Shown here: positions 1-12,412 of the stretch, piece by piece
Position numbering within the stretch: the first letter of the stretch is position 1
Layout of the letters: each line of letters starts with the position of its first letter
Assembly (NCBI GenBank): GCA_023548195.1
Contig: JAJHZJ010000696.1
Location: 1,737,843-1,801,842, forward strand
Direction of reading: 5' to 3'
Source: Bettongia penicillata ogilbyi
Lineage: Eukaryota; Chordata; Mammalia; Diprotodontia; Potoroidae
DNA: 64,000 nt
Program-made: the position numbers and the translations under genes
The notes under the pieces: generated by a model
What the model was told of the DNA's origin: nothing
Seen by the model: the letters and a program-made list of their open reading frames with translations, nothing else
Databases searched by the model: none

Positions 1-150
1 CCATTAGACTGTGAGTTCCTTGAGAGCAGGGATTATCTTTTGCTTTTCTTTTTATCACTAATGCTTGACACAGTACTTGACATATTTAGGGTTAGAATCG
101 ATTCTAACCCTAACCCTAAAAAGATGCTTAATGAATGCTAATTGATTAAT
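1..150 (+). repeat. L2-type LINE 3' end, interrupted by telomere-like palindrome
   Basis: GTGAGTTCCTTGAGAGCAGG followed by a CTTGACACAGTACTTGACATA block and then TGCTTAATGAATGCT matches the familiar 3' end of mammalian L2 elements. The block is split at about 86-119 by inverted telomeric hexamers. Confidence 0.6.
86..119. repeat. Inverted telomere-hexamer palindrome
   Basis: Positions 86-113 form a perfect 28-nt palindrome: the left arm TTAGGGTTAGAATC is mirrored by its complement about a TCGA centre (98-101). The right side runs on with another CCCTAA to 119. These are vertebrate telomere repeats in head-to-head orientation. Confidence 0.9.
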
Positions 151-249
151 AAATTATATTAATAATGTAATTATCATGTTATATTGATAAAGTATTTATT
201 GATTGGAAAAACAAATAAAGTATTCAATCCCATTTAAGTTGCATAAAAA

Positions 250-1760
250 GACCATTGGAGGCAGAGAGAGGAAAGATACCAGGAAAGTCAACAAGACTTC
301 TTGTATACACACAAGGCAGTGAAGCAAGAGAGAGAAACCATAGTAGAAAACTAGCTCAAGCTCCCACAAATAGACCTGAATCTAGCCAGTGCTTTGAACA
401 AGTTAGTTAAAAACGAGCATGAGCTCTAAAAATTGAGGATTTGAAGCCAGATCCTCACTCTAACCTTTCAAAATAGAAGTGGGAGATAACCCTCCCAAAG
501 AGGATAGGGACAGGCGGTATACTCCTCAGAGTCACTACATGAGATAGGGCCAGCTCAGTACCTGGCACTGCCCAAGTGGGGACATGCAAAGGGATGGACA
601 CCAACATGACCTTCAACATCCTCCTTGTTCCTGTCAAGGTTGCAGAAGAGAAGAGTACTAATTCTTAACTGGGAGAAGAAGATAGAGACCAGTTTAGCTG
701 AGAAATTGCAGTGGACAACCAGGAGACTAAGACAGAAGCCAAGAACTGAGACATAATGCGAGGTCTTATACCATGTACCTCAGCAGCACAATTAGCATCC
801 AGATGAGAGAAGGGTGGGACCAGCCTAATCCAGAATGCCAGAGACTGCTTGACCACAAAATTCTAATCCTAGGACTAAGACTTTAAAAATGAGTAAACAG
901 AAGAAAACATGGAAACAATGAAGAATCACTAGAAACAGGAGAATCAAAAAGGATGAACTCAGAAGAAGGGATTAGTCTCACAACAACTACAAACAGATCC
1001 TTGAAGGAAATAAATGGCTCGGCAACAAGGATTATAAGAGTGAGTAGAAGGAATAAAATAATTGATATAAATGGATATTATAATTGAAAATTGGGATAGG
1101 GGAAATGAAAGGAGAAGAAATAACTAAGAAAAGTAGGCAGAAATCATCACTCAAGTAGTGGACCTCTTGGAAAAAATGGAGCAAAGAAAACTCAATGACT
1201 CCATGAGACACTAAATATTAGAATACAATCAAAAGATTGAAAAAAATAGAAAAAAAGTGCAATGTATGTAATATGGAAAACAACTGACCTGGACAAAAAT
1301 TTAGGAGACATAATTTATGAAGCATCAGACATCTGACTCCCTGAAAACTATGATCAGAAAACTCCTGGACACCACATTTTAAGAAATTATAAAAGAAAAC
1401 TTCTTGGCTCTTCTAGCACAAGGGGGAAAAGTGGATTGTCATAGCCAAAATCCACAACAGTCGAAAAGCAAGAGATCAGGGACCACAGACAAGGTCAGAG
1501 ACTTAGCTATGCATATGATAAAAAAAAGGATGTCTTGGAACATAATATTCCAAAAGACAAATGATAAGGCTTGTAATAAAAAATAATGCCTTGCAAAGTT
1601 GAGTATATTCTTGCATGTACATATATATATATAATATAATATATACATTTGGAGAGCTTCTGTCAATCATGATGAAAAGAACAGAGTTGAGGGGAAACTT
1701 TGAAATGCCAATGTAGCAGATGAGAAACCAAGGAAGGATTTGTAGGGGCTAAAGGATAAT
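250..1760 (+). repeat. L1 relic: 5' UTR and ORF1
   Basis: An ATG at 889 starts MSKQKKTWK and is followed within a few codons by stops. Further on, GACCTGGACAAAAATTTAGG, CTGAAAACTATGATCAGAAA and GAAATTATAAAAGAAAACTT follow the order of marsupial L1 ORF1. The end of ORF1 is recognisable at about 1655-1700 (ATGATGAAAAGAACAGAGTT). The coding frame is destroyed by many stops and indels. Confidence 0.65.
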
Positions 1761-1946
1761 GAAGGGCTTACAAAGAAAAGATCCATCTTTCCCTTGGGAA
1801 TCCTAATGTCTTCAAACGTCATAGAAGGAATTAAATGAGACAAAGCACAGGGTCTGAATGCGGTTTTGTTTTTCAGGGCTGAAGAAAGCAAAGAAAAGAG
1901 AGGGGGAAAATGACGGCTTTTTCTCTCCGTCTCTCTCTATCTCTGC

Positions 1947-1998
1947 GTATGTGTGCATGCGTGCGTGCGTGCGTGCGTGCGTGTGTGTGTATGTGTAT
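1947..1998 (+). repeat. (TGCG)n/(TG)n microsatellite
   Basis: GTGTGCATGCGTGC repeats, then pure GT. This is a short alternating purine-pyrimidine tract. Confidence 0.95.
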
Positions 1999-2439
1999 AG
2001 AAGAATCTGAACAACCTCTCCTGAAACTAGGACTCACAGCAGACATCCTCACTTGAAATCTGCCATGGAAAAGAAGCATCAAGTAACAGTAAAGAAGCTA
2101 AAATATTATTTATTGATTCTTTTGTATTTAATCTCAGCTCTGTGACTCCTGAGACATCACTATTTCTGGATCATAAGCCAACCAGAAGACTCCTTGTCAC
2201 CACACAGCTCCAAACCCCTAGCTCCTTATCACCAACAGTAGGCTCAACAAGCTTCTATGTGTCCAATTAGAACTAGATAGGGAATGTTGTATGTGCTCTA
2301 TGTTATCCACCAAGAAAGGAAATGCAAACATGAGCTAAACCCTGATGTAATAAAATCCAATAGCATCGTGTTTGATAAACCCCAAATCTCATACTATGGA
2401 GTTGAGCACTTGCAATCTGATCAAAACTACTAGGAGAAC

Positions 2440-3350
2440 TAGAAAGCAGCATGGCAGGAAACAGGCTTAGAGCAGCATCTTGTATCATATTTCACAATAA
2501 CTTCCAAATGAATATGTAACCTAGGTAGATAAGGTTATGTCTTGAAGAAATTAGAAGAACAAATAGAAAACAACTATGACTGAGGGAAGAGTTTTTGACC
2601 AAACGAAGGACCAAGAGAATCACAAGAGATGCAGTGGACAATTTAGATTACATAGAATTGAAAAATGCTTGCACAAACAAAAATCAATGCTGTTAGAATT
2701 AGGAAGGAGGGAGTGAACTGAGGGGAAAAAATCTTTGGAGCAAATATCTCCAGTAAAAGTCTGACATCTAAGATACAAATATATCTTGACACAAATACAA
2801 GAGCCACTCCTTAGTAGATAAATGTTCAAAGGATATGAACAAGTATTCCTAAAAAAGAAAGGCAAGTTATCTGAGCAGAAAGACAAACTATTAAAATCCA
2901 TATTAAAATGTTCCAAAGCCCTAATAATAAGACAAAAGCAAATTAAAACAACTCTGGGTTTCAATTAAATACCCATAAAATTGGCAAAGATCACAAAAAA
3001 GGATAATGAAAATTGTTGCAGGAACTGTGGGATATATTATAAGGACCTATGGACCTATAAGGTGCCCTGACCATACTAGAAAATATTTAAGACTGTACCC
3101 CAAGATCACTCCACTATGCCAACACTTTGACCCAGTAATAATGCTACATGTCTTATACCCTAAAGAGCTCAACAAAAGCGGGAAAGAACCCATATTTATA
3201 AAAATATTTATAGCAGCATTTTTTGTTGTGGCAAAAATGGAAACAGTGGTTGTTTGTCAGTTTGGGAGTGACAAGACACATTATGTTATATTACATAACA
3301 GGCTATAATTAATGATGAAAAGGAAAAATTCAGAGAAACCTGAGAGGACT
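2440..3350 (+). repeat. L1 relic: ORF2 C-terminus and 3' region
   Basis: Blocks CATGGCAGGAAACAGGCTTA, GGTCAAAGGATATGAAC-like, GCAAATTAAAACAACTCTG, TTTGACCCAGTAATAATGCT, AAATATTTATAGCAGC and TGGCAAAAATGGAAAC occur in the order seen at the 3' end of marsupial L1. Together with 250-1760 this may be one element lacking most of ORF2, or two independent insertions. Confidence 0.65.
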
Positions 3351-5326
3351 TATGTAACAAGCCTAAATTCACCTATAGTAGACTCCAAGGAACATTTTCT
3401 TAGAGGTACTCTGTAAATCTTCAAAGCCTCTAAGGACATAGTGACTTATTACTGAATCTTTTAAACACTGGGCTACCAGTTGGGCATAAGTAACTAGGAA
3501 GGTGATCCTTCCTCCAAGGTCAAAGTGATGGGCCATCAAGTCCTTGGGGTCTCCAGGAGTGTCCCTGGGCTGGCCACGTGGGCCAATGCAAACTCATGCA
3601 AAGTGAACAGAAGAACAATTTGTACAATGTGTATAACTCTGTAAAGGAAAATAACTGAAACGTTTAAGAATTCTGGTCAATGCATTAACCAGTCATGACT
3701 AATAATGAAACATGCTTCTTACCTCTTGGCAGAGAGGTGATAGTCCAGAACAAATGTTCCAAGTTGGCAATGATTTGACCCAGCATAGCTTTAACATGTA
3801 TTGCAGAAAAAAGCAGTGACTTTTCTATCTGCTATTTTACATTCAGAAGTGAATTTGGGGGAGCAAATACTTTGCAGCACTTAATCTAAGTTTGATTCCA
3901 TTTATCTCCAGTGATCGAGGTAGTGGAGGCAAAGCATTATTCCCCAGATTAAAAAGATGTTTTTGAACTTTTCTCCTTGATATATCTTCTCAGTAAACAC
4001 ACCCTTACAAAAGTTGATTGCCAGTAATTAGTTAAATGATGCTGAAAGTACTAGTCATTGGGTGCTGAGGTAGAGACTTTAATACCCTTCTCTCAATTTT
4101 GGATAATAATAGCTAGAATTTATAAAGTGCTTTAAGGTTTGCAAAATACTTTACATATGTTATCTCATTTGATCTTTGCAACAACTCTGGGTTGTAGGTA
4201 TGATTACTATTCCTATTTTACGGAAGAGGAAACTGAGGCAGACTACCTTCTCTCCCCAAGGGTTCCATTATACACAAAAAGCTGACTCCAAGTCCAGGGC
4301 AGTCTGTTCATACTCCCCAAATTCCCCTGAACTGTCCTTTAGGTAATCCTGAACATTAATTCTTTGGAGACTGACATAATGTCACAAAAATGAAACTGAC
4401 TAAATGTATCTCTAGTATTCTGTTACCTTTTTTCCTGCTGAAAAATTATATGGGTCTCAAAGACCCTTTGAGAATTTGGATCTGTTTATATACTTTTTGG
4501 AAAAGTCAGGAGTACAATGACATAGGTAGAAGAAAACTTGCCCCCTGGAATTAGCTTCTTTGACTTTCCTTACCTACTCTTCTCCATGGGAGAATGAATG
4601 AGACTTATATTTCAAAAACTGGAGAACTTTGGGCCCCAAAGATATTTGAAGTTATTGGCCAAATAATCTGGTTTATAATCTAGCCTTTATGAAATAAAAA
4701 TTGGGAGGCATATGGAATGTTTGAGAGATAACCTGCCACAATATAGAGAGAACTGGCTTCAGGGTAAGGAATACCTGACTCCAAGTGTCACTTCTGACCC
4801 TGGGTAAGCTAGTTGACCACTCAGTGCCCAGGCAACTCTCCAAGGCTATTAGTTATAGAACATATGCCCACCTACATCCATAGAAGGAATTTCCTCATCA
4901 GAAATTCTCCATATCAAGGAAATTATAGGTCTGATCCTAAGAAATATCAATGTACATAAGCTAATGTGAGGATTCTGACCTCATACTTCCCTGAAAAACT
5001 GAGGCTACCCATTGAGAGCTCCCTCTTCTTCCCTCCTCATCTCATATCCCTGAGATGTCTTCCTCTACTATCCCATCTTCCCTCAAATGGTTCCTCTTCT
5101 CTCCCCACTATCCCACTGTTTCTCAGGTGGCAAGCGAAAAGGGAACTGGGTCTGGAGTCAGAAAACTAGAGTAAAAATTCTGGATGGATTTCTATGCTAC
5201 CTAAGTGACTTTTGGCAAGTTGCTCTGTCTCTGTAAAATGGGGAAAGTCTTTTCCAGGCCTTAATCTATGATCAAAAATTAAAACAATAAACAAACAAAC
5301 ACAGGTAATTAGTAAATGACTGTTTC
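3351..5326. other. Upstream intergenic DNA, mostly unclassified
   Basis: AT-rich sequence without a credible coding frame. The only clear repeat is a minus-strand CORE-SINE at 4103-4245. A possible MIR-like fragment lies at about 4740-4850 (CCCTGGGTAAGCTAGTTGAC). Confidence 0.5.
4103..4245 (-). repeat. MIR/CORE-SINE fragment
   Basis: TTTACATATGTTATCTCATT and GAGGAAACTGAGGCAGA give the reversed CORE and 3' portion. Confidence 0.7.
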
Positions 5327-5553
5327 CTCCCTTCCTTCCTTCCTTCCTTCCCCCTCCTTCCTTCTTTCCTCCCCCCTCCTTCCTTCCCTCCTTCCTTCCT
5401 TCCCTCCTTCCCTCCCTCCTTCCCTCCTTCCTTCCCTCCCTCCTTCCTTCCCTCCTTCCTTCCTTCCCTCCTTCCTTCTCTCCCTCCTTCCTTCCTTCCC
5501 TCCTTCCCTCCCCCCCTTCCTTCCTTCCCTCCCTCCTTCCTTCTCTCCTTCCT
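5327..5553 (+). repeat. (CCTT)n/(CCCT)n polypyrimidine array
   Basis: About 225 nt of uninterrupted pyrimidines in 4-nt steps (CCTT, CCCT, TCTC variants). Open frames of Pro/Ser/Leu or Lys/Glu/Gly across it are artefacts of the 4-nt period. Confidence 0.97.
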
Positions 5554-5999
5554 AAATCCAGTGGGTTTTTTTACTTTGCATCCCACTGAGCAGAAACCAA
5601 ATACAAAAAGCACAAGTAATTAAAAATTCCCTTTGGAAAAGCAAAAGCAAAAAACCCTTAAAAGCACTTCTGGGCAGGGGGTAACTACACCTCAAATTAG
5701 TACTTCTGTTCAAAATGAATAGAAACTGAGTAGAAATGTATCTCTCCTGAAGTCTAAGACACAGCTCCTTAACCTAGTATCCAGAAACCCTCCAAGATTT
5801 CGGGGGATCACGAACGTGGATTGGCAACATGACATCTTTATTTTCACTAACCACTACCTGAAATTGAGCATCTTCTTCAAATCTTAATGTAGGCAACTAC
5901 GTATGATTCTGAGAAGGGACATTTGAGGTTTCATCAGGTTGACAAAGAGGTTCATGCTAGCAAATGCTGTCTTTTAAAAAAATATATTTTTTTCCCTAC

Positions 6000-6750
6000 A
6001 TGTAAACGCAATTTTTAACATTCATTTTTTAAAATTTTGAGTTCCAAATGCTCTCCATCACTCCCATCTCTCTCTCCTCATTGAGAAAGCAAGCAATTTG
6101 TTATAGGTTATACATGTGCAGTCATGCAAACACATTTCCATATTAGTCATACTGTGAAAGAAAACAAAGATGAAAAGAAACCCAACCCCAAGAAAAATAG
6201 TAAAGGTTTTTAAAAAGTACACTTCAATCTGCATTCAGACTCCATCAGTTCTTTCTCCAGAGGTAGAAAGCATCTTTTATCATGAGTCCTTTGGAATAGT
6301 CTTGGATCACAGTACTGTTGACAATAACTAAGTCTTTCACAGTTGATCATCATACAATATTGCTGTTACTCTAAGCACTGTTCTGGCTCACTTCACTTTG
6401 CATCAGTTCATGTAATGCTTTCCAAGTTTTTCTGAAAGCATCTTGCTTATCATTTCTTATAGCCCAATAGTATTCCATTCCATTACAATTTATTTAGTCA
6501 TTCCTCACTGATGGGCATCCCTTAAGCTTCCAATTCTTTGCCACCACAAAAAGAGTTGCTATAAATATTTTTGTACAAATAAGTCCTTCATCCTTTTTTG
6601 GTGAGGCAGCGGATCTCATTTGGGGTACAGACTTAGTGGTGGTATTATTGGGTCCAAGGGTATGCACAGTTTTATCGTCTTTTGGGTAAGCTTCTAAATT
6701 GCTCTACAGAATAGTTGCACCAAACACTGTTAAGAATCTCTGCTCTAAAT
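6000..6750 (-). repeat. L1-type LINE 3' end
   Basis: Reverse-strand L1 hallmarks: AATAGTATTCCATTCCATTA, TTCCAATTCTTTGCCACCAC and AAAGAGTTGCTATAAATATT. It is the same 3' family as 54790-55340 and 26480-27260 (shared AGTCCTTTGGAAT and GATAGTATTCCAT motifs). Confidence 0.75.
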
Positions 6751-7124
6751 AAACATTATATTGATTAAGAGATCCCTGGAAAAGCAGATAATAAAGAGCA
6801 GGAGAAAACATGGAATCCAAGCACACCGACATCTTCACGGGAAATTCCTCCAGTCTGCTAATATTCAAGGGAAGTCATGAATGTTGGAGTGAGTTATGAG
6901 CCAGAGGCTTATAAAGGCTGACATCGGTTACTCAATAGAAGAAGATTTATGAATTCAGGTGTCTTTACTCTCAGTCATCAACAGACTGCAAACCAGAAAC
7001 ATAATAAAATAAAGACTAGGGACAATGGCCTCTTGCATTGACTAGTGTGTGACTGGGTGAGCCACTCAACTTGTATTTTGATCTCTATGACACCTATGCA
7101 CAGGGCACTGGAAGACAGCATCAT

Positions 7125-7325
7125 GGGTAGATTCCTGGAGTTGGGCACCTGCTTTGTGACCCTGGGTAATCTCTCTCAGCCTCAGTTTCCTCATCTGTAC
7201 AACAGCAATAATAGCTCCTACTACATAGAGTTGTGAAGATCAAGTAATATAGCATAAACAAACATTTTCTAAACCTTCAGGTGACATATTAATGTTAGCT
7301 ATTATTATTATTCATTATCTGGACA
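7125..7325 (+). repeat. MIR-like SINE
   Basis: TTTGTGACCCTGGGTAATCT, then CCTCAGTTTCCTCATCTGTA, and a 3' GTTAGCTATTATTATTATTC. Confidence 0.8.
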
Positions 7326-8849
7326 AACCAAAGCAATAGCAAATTAGAAAAAAAATCAAGCCACACTTCGGAGTGGAGCCACCCATCACAGGCTACAGTA
7401 CCTGTAGGTCTAACAATGTGCCAGTGAACAATTACTTCCATCACTGAATGGGATTATTCCAACAGATGTGCCTATCTGACAAATCTAAGTATCTAGAGAA
7501 CAGACTACAGTATTCAGGAGTAAGGGAGCAGGCTCAGAAAATTATGAGAAGCTAATGTACTTTACCAATCAATCCTCTGGGATTTGCATGTGCAAGAGAG
7601 GGAATATTGGATGTGGGAAGAGAGTGGCCAGATACCCAGAGGTAGTTAGGCACATCTCCATTTTTTTAATAGTGAGAATTCATAGATTCATTTCCATACA
7701 TTGCGATACCAAGACCATGAATTCAAGATTATGTCCTCTCATCAGTACTAGAGGAAAGTCATTCCTTTCTTCCTCAGCAGTTACCAGATGCCACAGAATG
7801 CAAAAGCAGATGACTTGGGGAGCTATACAGCTGTTTATCGATAATGTCAAATATTAGTGGAAGAATTCATGTCATTCTGATTACTAAAGGAAAATCAGCC
7901 AGATGTGAACTGGATTATCTAATGCAAAACTCTGCCTGGCCTGGCTTTGTTGTGGGTTTTGATCACTTCAGGCAAATAAATCTATTTTCAATAATCACTA
8001 GTGATCCCTAGTACTGACTAACACAGGTGGTAGGCACAGGAAACAAGCATTAGACTTCTTTCTTTCACTATGAATAGTGACCCCAGTGTGTGGGTCACTG
8101 TGTGGGTCTTTATCCCCTAAAATCATAGCTCATGAGCCCCAACCAATGTGTTAGCATTTAATAAACAGTCAGAGGACACAATTAGTTCATAGTAAATCAC
8201 AAGTAAATGGCATAGGAGCAACAAAAACATTTCCTCCTATGGTGAACTCTCCCACAAAAACATATGGCATCAGTGGAAAGAGGACACAAGTAGAGAACAC
8301 TTGGTGGCTGGACTATACGTGTGAAGGGGCCAATAAATAGAGTATGTTCAGCCAGGGCGCACACATAGGAAGCATGTATGACTGAGACACCTTTGTGGGT
8401 GGAAAATTCAAGGCTTTGACGCTGCAGTATTGCTGATGTCTTCTACACATTACCTAGTGTTGCTCCCCTGGGCCTACTTCTCACTGGTCTTGTAGTCTCT
8501 ACTGAATGACTCTCTTTTGGACACTGATCCACTATGAAACTCACTAGGAGCCTCAGCTGGAATCCGTGGTTGTTTGATCTTCAAGGGAAGAGTGGATGCC
8601 GCCATGTTCTTCTCAGCACTTCTAGAAGAAACCTTTGTCTGGGAACCCGTAAGGAAAAAAAAAAGTTTCTTCTTTTCTTGTTCCTTCAGAGTCTTGGTTA
8701 CTGAGGTTTTTGTCTCCCCAGTAGGAGATTTTCAGACCTAGGCTGTCTAGCCCTGAGTATAAAGAACACGGTCATCCCCAGTAGTTAACATTCTCAGGCT
8801 TAGTCTTTTATTTGGACTCCTTTTCTTGGTTTAGGTGCTTGTCATTCAG
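7326..8849. other. Intergenic DNA, nothing recognised
   Basis: About 1.5 kb of apparently unique AT-rich sequence. Open frames here are short and show no similarity that I recognise. Confidence 0.4.
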
Positions 8850-10450
8850 CCATCCAGCAACTCAGTCAGCCAACAAGTATTTATTAAGAACTTACTATGT
8901 GCCAGGTACTGTGCTAAGTAGTTAGGGATACAAAGAAAACCAAAACATGGGCCCAGAGCCTACCCTCAAGGAGTTCATATTCTAATTGGAGAGAGAACAT
9001 TCAAACAGTTGTGTAGCATGGGCTAAACTTAGAGGGAAGGCACTTAAGTGTGGGGAGACCATGTGTGGGAGTGCAGAAGGTGGGACTTCAGCTAAATCTT
9101 GAAGGAAGCCCGGAAAGGCAGAAGATTGAGATAAGGAGGGAGGGAATTCCAGAAATAAGGGAGAACCAGAGAAAATGCTTGGAGCGTTACATGTGAAGAA
9201 CAGGAAAAAAAGGCCATTGTGACTGGACAATGATGTACAATGATGGGAGTAAAGCAGAAGACTGGAAAGGCAGAAAGGCCCAGGTTATGAAGAACTATGA
9301 AATACAGAGGATTTTATATTTGCTACTACAGACAACAGGGATCTCCTGGAGTTTGTTGGCCATGGGGATAACATAATTGGTTTAGGAAGATCACTTTGGT
9401 GGTCAAATGGAGGATGGATTAGAGTAGGGAGAGACTTGAGGCAAAGAGACCAACCACTGGGCTATTGCAATACTCTAGGTGTGAGGTGGTAAGAGCCTGC
9501 ACAGAGTGATCACAGGGTCAGAGGAAAGAAAGGGGCATACACAAGAGATGTCACAAAGATAGAATGCTAAGGTTTGAAAACAGATTGGATATGGAGGCAT
9601 AAGGGAGAATGAAAAGTCAAGGATGAGTGGAAGGAAGATGGTGCCCTTGATAATAAAAGGAAAGTTAGAAAGAAGAGAGGGCTTAGGTAAGGATAATGTG
9701 TACAGTCTTGGATTTGAGTTTGGGATGTTCAATAGGCAACTGGAAATGTGAGACTGAAGGTCAGGAGAGTGGTTAGGGCAGAACAAATGGATCTCAGAAT
9801 CATATTTATAGACAGAATAATGAAATTCTTGGGAATTGATGGGATCACCAAATGGGATCATTTCAGAGAAGCTAAGAGGGCTCAGAAGAGATTCTCGAGG
9901 GACACCTATGGTGGATGGGTGTGACCTGAAGAAAGAGAAAACAAGAAACTGAGAGGCACCTATTGGGCAAATAGAAGGTGAAGAGTGTCACGAAACCTAA
10001 AGAGGTTATCCAGGAGAAGGGAGTGTTCAAAAGAGCCAGCCAGGAAGCATGAAGAATGATAGAAAGCCATACAATTTGACAAATAACAGGTCATTGGTAT
10101 TTTTGGAGAGAGCAGTTTCAATCTGATGATGAGGTCAAAAGTCAGACTAAAGACGGTTTATGAGAGTGAGAGAAAAGGATACGGAAACAGCTTTGTAGAT
10201 GAATTTTTCAAGGAGTTTAGTCATGAAAGAGAAGAGATAGATGGGGATAATTAGCTTAAGTGAGGGTGTTTTTTTTAATGAGAGACATGGGCATATTTGT
10301 AGGCAGTAGGGAAGCTTCCAGTAGATAAGACACTGAAGATTGATGAGAGTGTGTATGATGGAGGGTGCAACCTGCTGGAGAAATGGTAAGGGATCTGATC
10401 AAGAGTGAATGCAGAGTGATTAACCTTGGTAGGAGAAGGGTCACCTCTTC
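8850..10450 (-). pseudogene. L2/CR1-clade LINE relic with reverse-transcriptase fragment
   Basis: The plus strand begins with the 3' end AAGTATTTATTAAGAACTTA ... TGTGCCAGGTACTGTGC. On the minus strand a frame at 9861-9475 reads as the C-terminal palm/thumb part of an L2-type reverse transcriptase: HLFCPNHSPDLQSHISSCLL, then LSNFPFIIKGTIFLPLILD. Where active relatives have the YADD catalytic box, the relic reads YKYDSE, so the catalytic aspartates are not intact. The remaining coding sequence is broken by stops. It is 5' truncated near 10450. This is a retrotransposon fossil, not a host gene. Confidence 0.75.
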
Positions 10451-11560
10451 TTGTGAAACAGGGGAAGATGGACTCCTTTGATTGAATATTTAGCTTCATG
10501 CAGCATTTCCTCTTCACATTGTCACATTTCAACTTCTTACAAAGAATTTCCTTCTTTTCTTTGACAAAAAAGGCTGTGGAAGATGGTTCCTGGAAGATCC
10601 AGGAGGGGCCTGACTCACCAGCAAACATGGCAGCAGAGTTCTAAAAAGGCACCAAAATGAAAACTGACTAAGGAAACCAAAGAGAGAGAGGGAGAGCAGA
10701 AAGTCACTCCATCCCACCCAAGAATACACACGATCATTGTCAGGAGCCTGTAGGGGAAGAGGAAGCTGACACACCCTTACTATTATCTACAGCCAGCAGG
10801 ATCTCGTGGTTGGCCTGTTGGAAGTAGAGTGGGCAGGGCCAGTTCCTGTAGCTTTTCGCATAAGGAGACAGGGCTGGCCAGTCCTCATGCACTCACCCAC
10901 TAGCATCCAAGGCCCTGGAAGCCCATGTCAGAGTCACAGTAGGGAGGCAGGGCCAACCAGATATACTTTGGCAACCCAACGAAAGGCCTGAACCTACCCC
11001 TTGGGTCTGACTCTTCTCTGCTGCCAGTGCTCACACTCTTGGATCTGTCTCCTCTTGCAGGTGACTCTCTCACTGTATCTGTGTCTGTCTGGAGTGTGTG
11101 TCTCTGCCCACTTCCGGAAGCTGTTCCCCACCAATGGAGCAGCAAATTCCCCTTCAAAGCTGAATGGTTAAGGAAGGAGGAGAGCAGAAAAAATTCCCTC
11201 TTTCCCCTTATAAGGGGTTCCTCCAGAGACGACTTGCAATTCCTTCCATACAGGGTATCTCCCTCTGGGCAAGTTGCTTCTAGACACCATGGCCTAATGC
11301 GCTGGGAGGAGGACAGAAAAATCCCTTCCTCTTTGCTTACCATGGTCTCCCTCTACTAGAGCCTTTAGCATCCCCCACTGTCCAGAATTTATCTATTTAA
11401 AGCTCAAAGTAGAGGCTAATTTGTTTGCTCAACCAATCATGTTACTTCCCTGAATTCGGGCACAGAAAGATGGTGACAAAGCACACAGGGATTAGGAGGT
11501 GTTACCGCCTTGTTTAGGTGGCTGCAGTGGATAAAATGGAGTGTTTGGGGTAAGGAAGTC
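10451..11560. other. Intergenic DNA, no gene recognised
   Basis: Moderately GC-rich unique sequence. Frames at 10900-11343 (-) and 11027-11359 (+) overlap each other, have no recognisable domain and no splice-supported partner, so they are not called as genes. Confidence 0.4.
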
Positions 11561-11561
11561 A

Positions 11562-11640
11562 AGCGTTAACAGTGATTTATTAAGCCCCTTGATGTTCCAT
11601 GCACTGTGTTAAGAACTGAGAATACAAGGAAAGAGGAAAA
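11562..11640 (-). repeat. L2-type 3' end fragment
   Basis: AACAGTGATTTATTAAGCCC ... CATGCACTGTGTTAAGAACT resembles the reversed L2 terminus. It abuts the GGAA array. Confidence 0.55.
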
Positions 11641-11664
11641 ATACCAGACTGACTCTGAAGGAAT

Positions 11665-12178
11665 AAAGGAAGGAAGGAAGGAAGGAAGGAAGGAAGGAAG
11701 GAAGGAAGGAAGGAAGGAAGGAAGGAAGGAAGGAAGGGAGGAAGGAAGGAAGGGAGGGAGGGAGGGAGGGAGGGAGGGAGGGAGGGAGGAAGGAAGGAAG
11801 GAAGGAAGGAAGGAAGGAAGGAAGGAAGGAAGGGAGGGAGGGAGGGAGGGAGGGAGGGAGGGAGGGAGGAAGGAAGGAAGGAAGGAAGGAAGGAAGGAAG
11901 GGAGAGAGGGAGGGAGGGAGGAAGGAAGGAAGGAAGGGAGGGAGGGAGGGAGGGAGGGAGGGAGGGAGGAAGGAAGGAAGGAAGGAAGGAAGGAAGGAAG
12001 GAAGGAAGGGAGAGAGGGAGGGAGGGAGGAAGGAAGGAAGGAAGGAAGGAAGGAAGGAAGGAAGGAAGGAAGGAAGGAAGGAAGGGAAGGAGAAAGGATA
12101 GATGGGAAAGAAGAAAAGAAGGAAGGAAGGAGGGAAGGAAGGAAGAAAGGGAGGAATGAGAGAAGGAAGGAAGGAGAA
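11665..12178 (+). repeat. (GGAA)n/(GGGA)n polypurine satellite array
   Basis: About 510 nt of almost pure purine in blocks of AAGG alternating with blocks of GGGA. The motif GGGAGAGAGGG recurs at 11900 and 12008 (108-nt offset), marking duplicated block arrangements. Reading frames across both strands are artefacts. Confidence 0.97.
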
Positions 12179-12341
12179 AAAAACACTAATTAAATACTCA
12201 CTGTGTGCAAAGCCCTAGGGATTCAAATGGAAGAATCCGGCAGTCCCTGTTATCTGATAGCTCACATTGTAATGGAGAAACAACCCATAGGTTTCTGTCT
12301 AGTTTCTTTTCTCCTTGAAGACATACTTCTCATCCCAATTC

Positions 12342-12361
12342 TCTCTCTCTCTCTCTCCCTC

Positions 12362-12411
<50 letters not shown>
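12342..12411 (+). repeat. (CT)n microsatellite
   Basis: About 70 nt of CT dinucleotides with two CCCT interruptions. Confidence 0.97.

Positions 12412-12412
<1 letters not shown>

Noticed and set aside
11566..12193. Long open frames (about 200 codons) on both strands over the GGAA array, and similar ones at 5272-5613
   Set aside because: A 4-nt unit lacking stops opens several frames at once; the peptides are pure Lys/Glu/Gly or Pro/Ser/Leu repeats without any other support.
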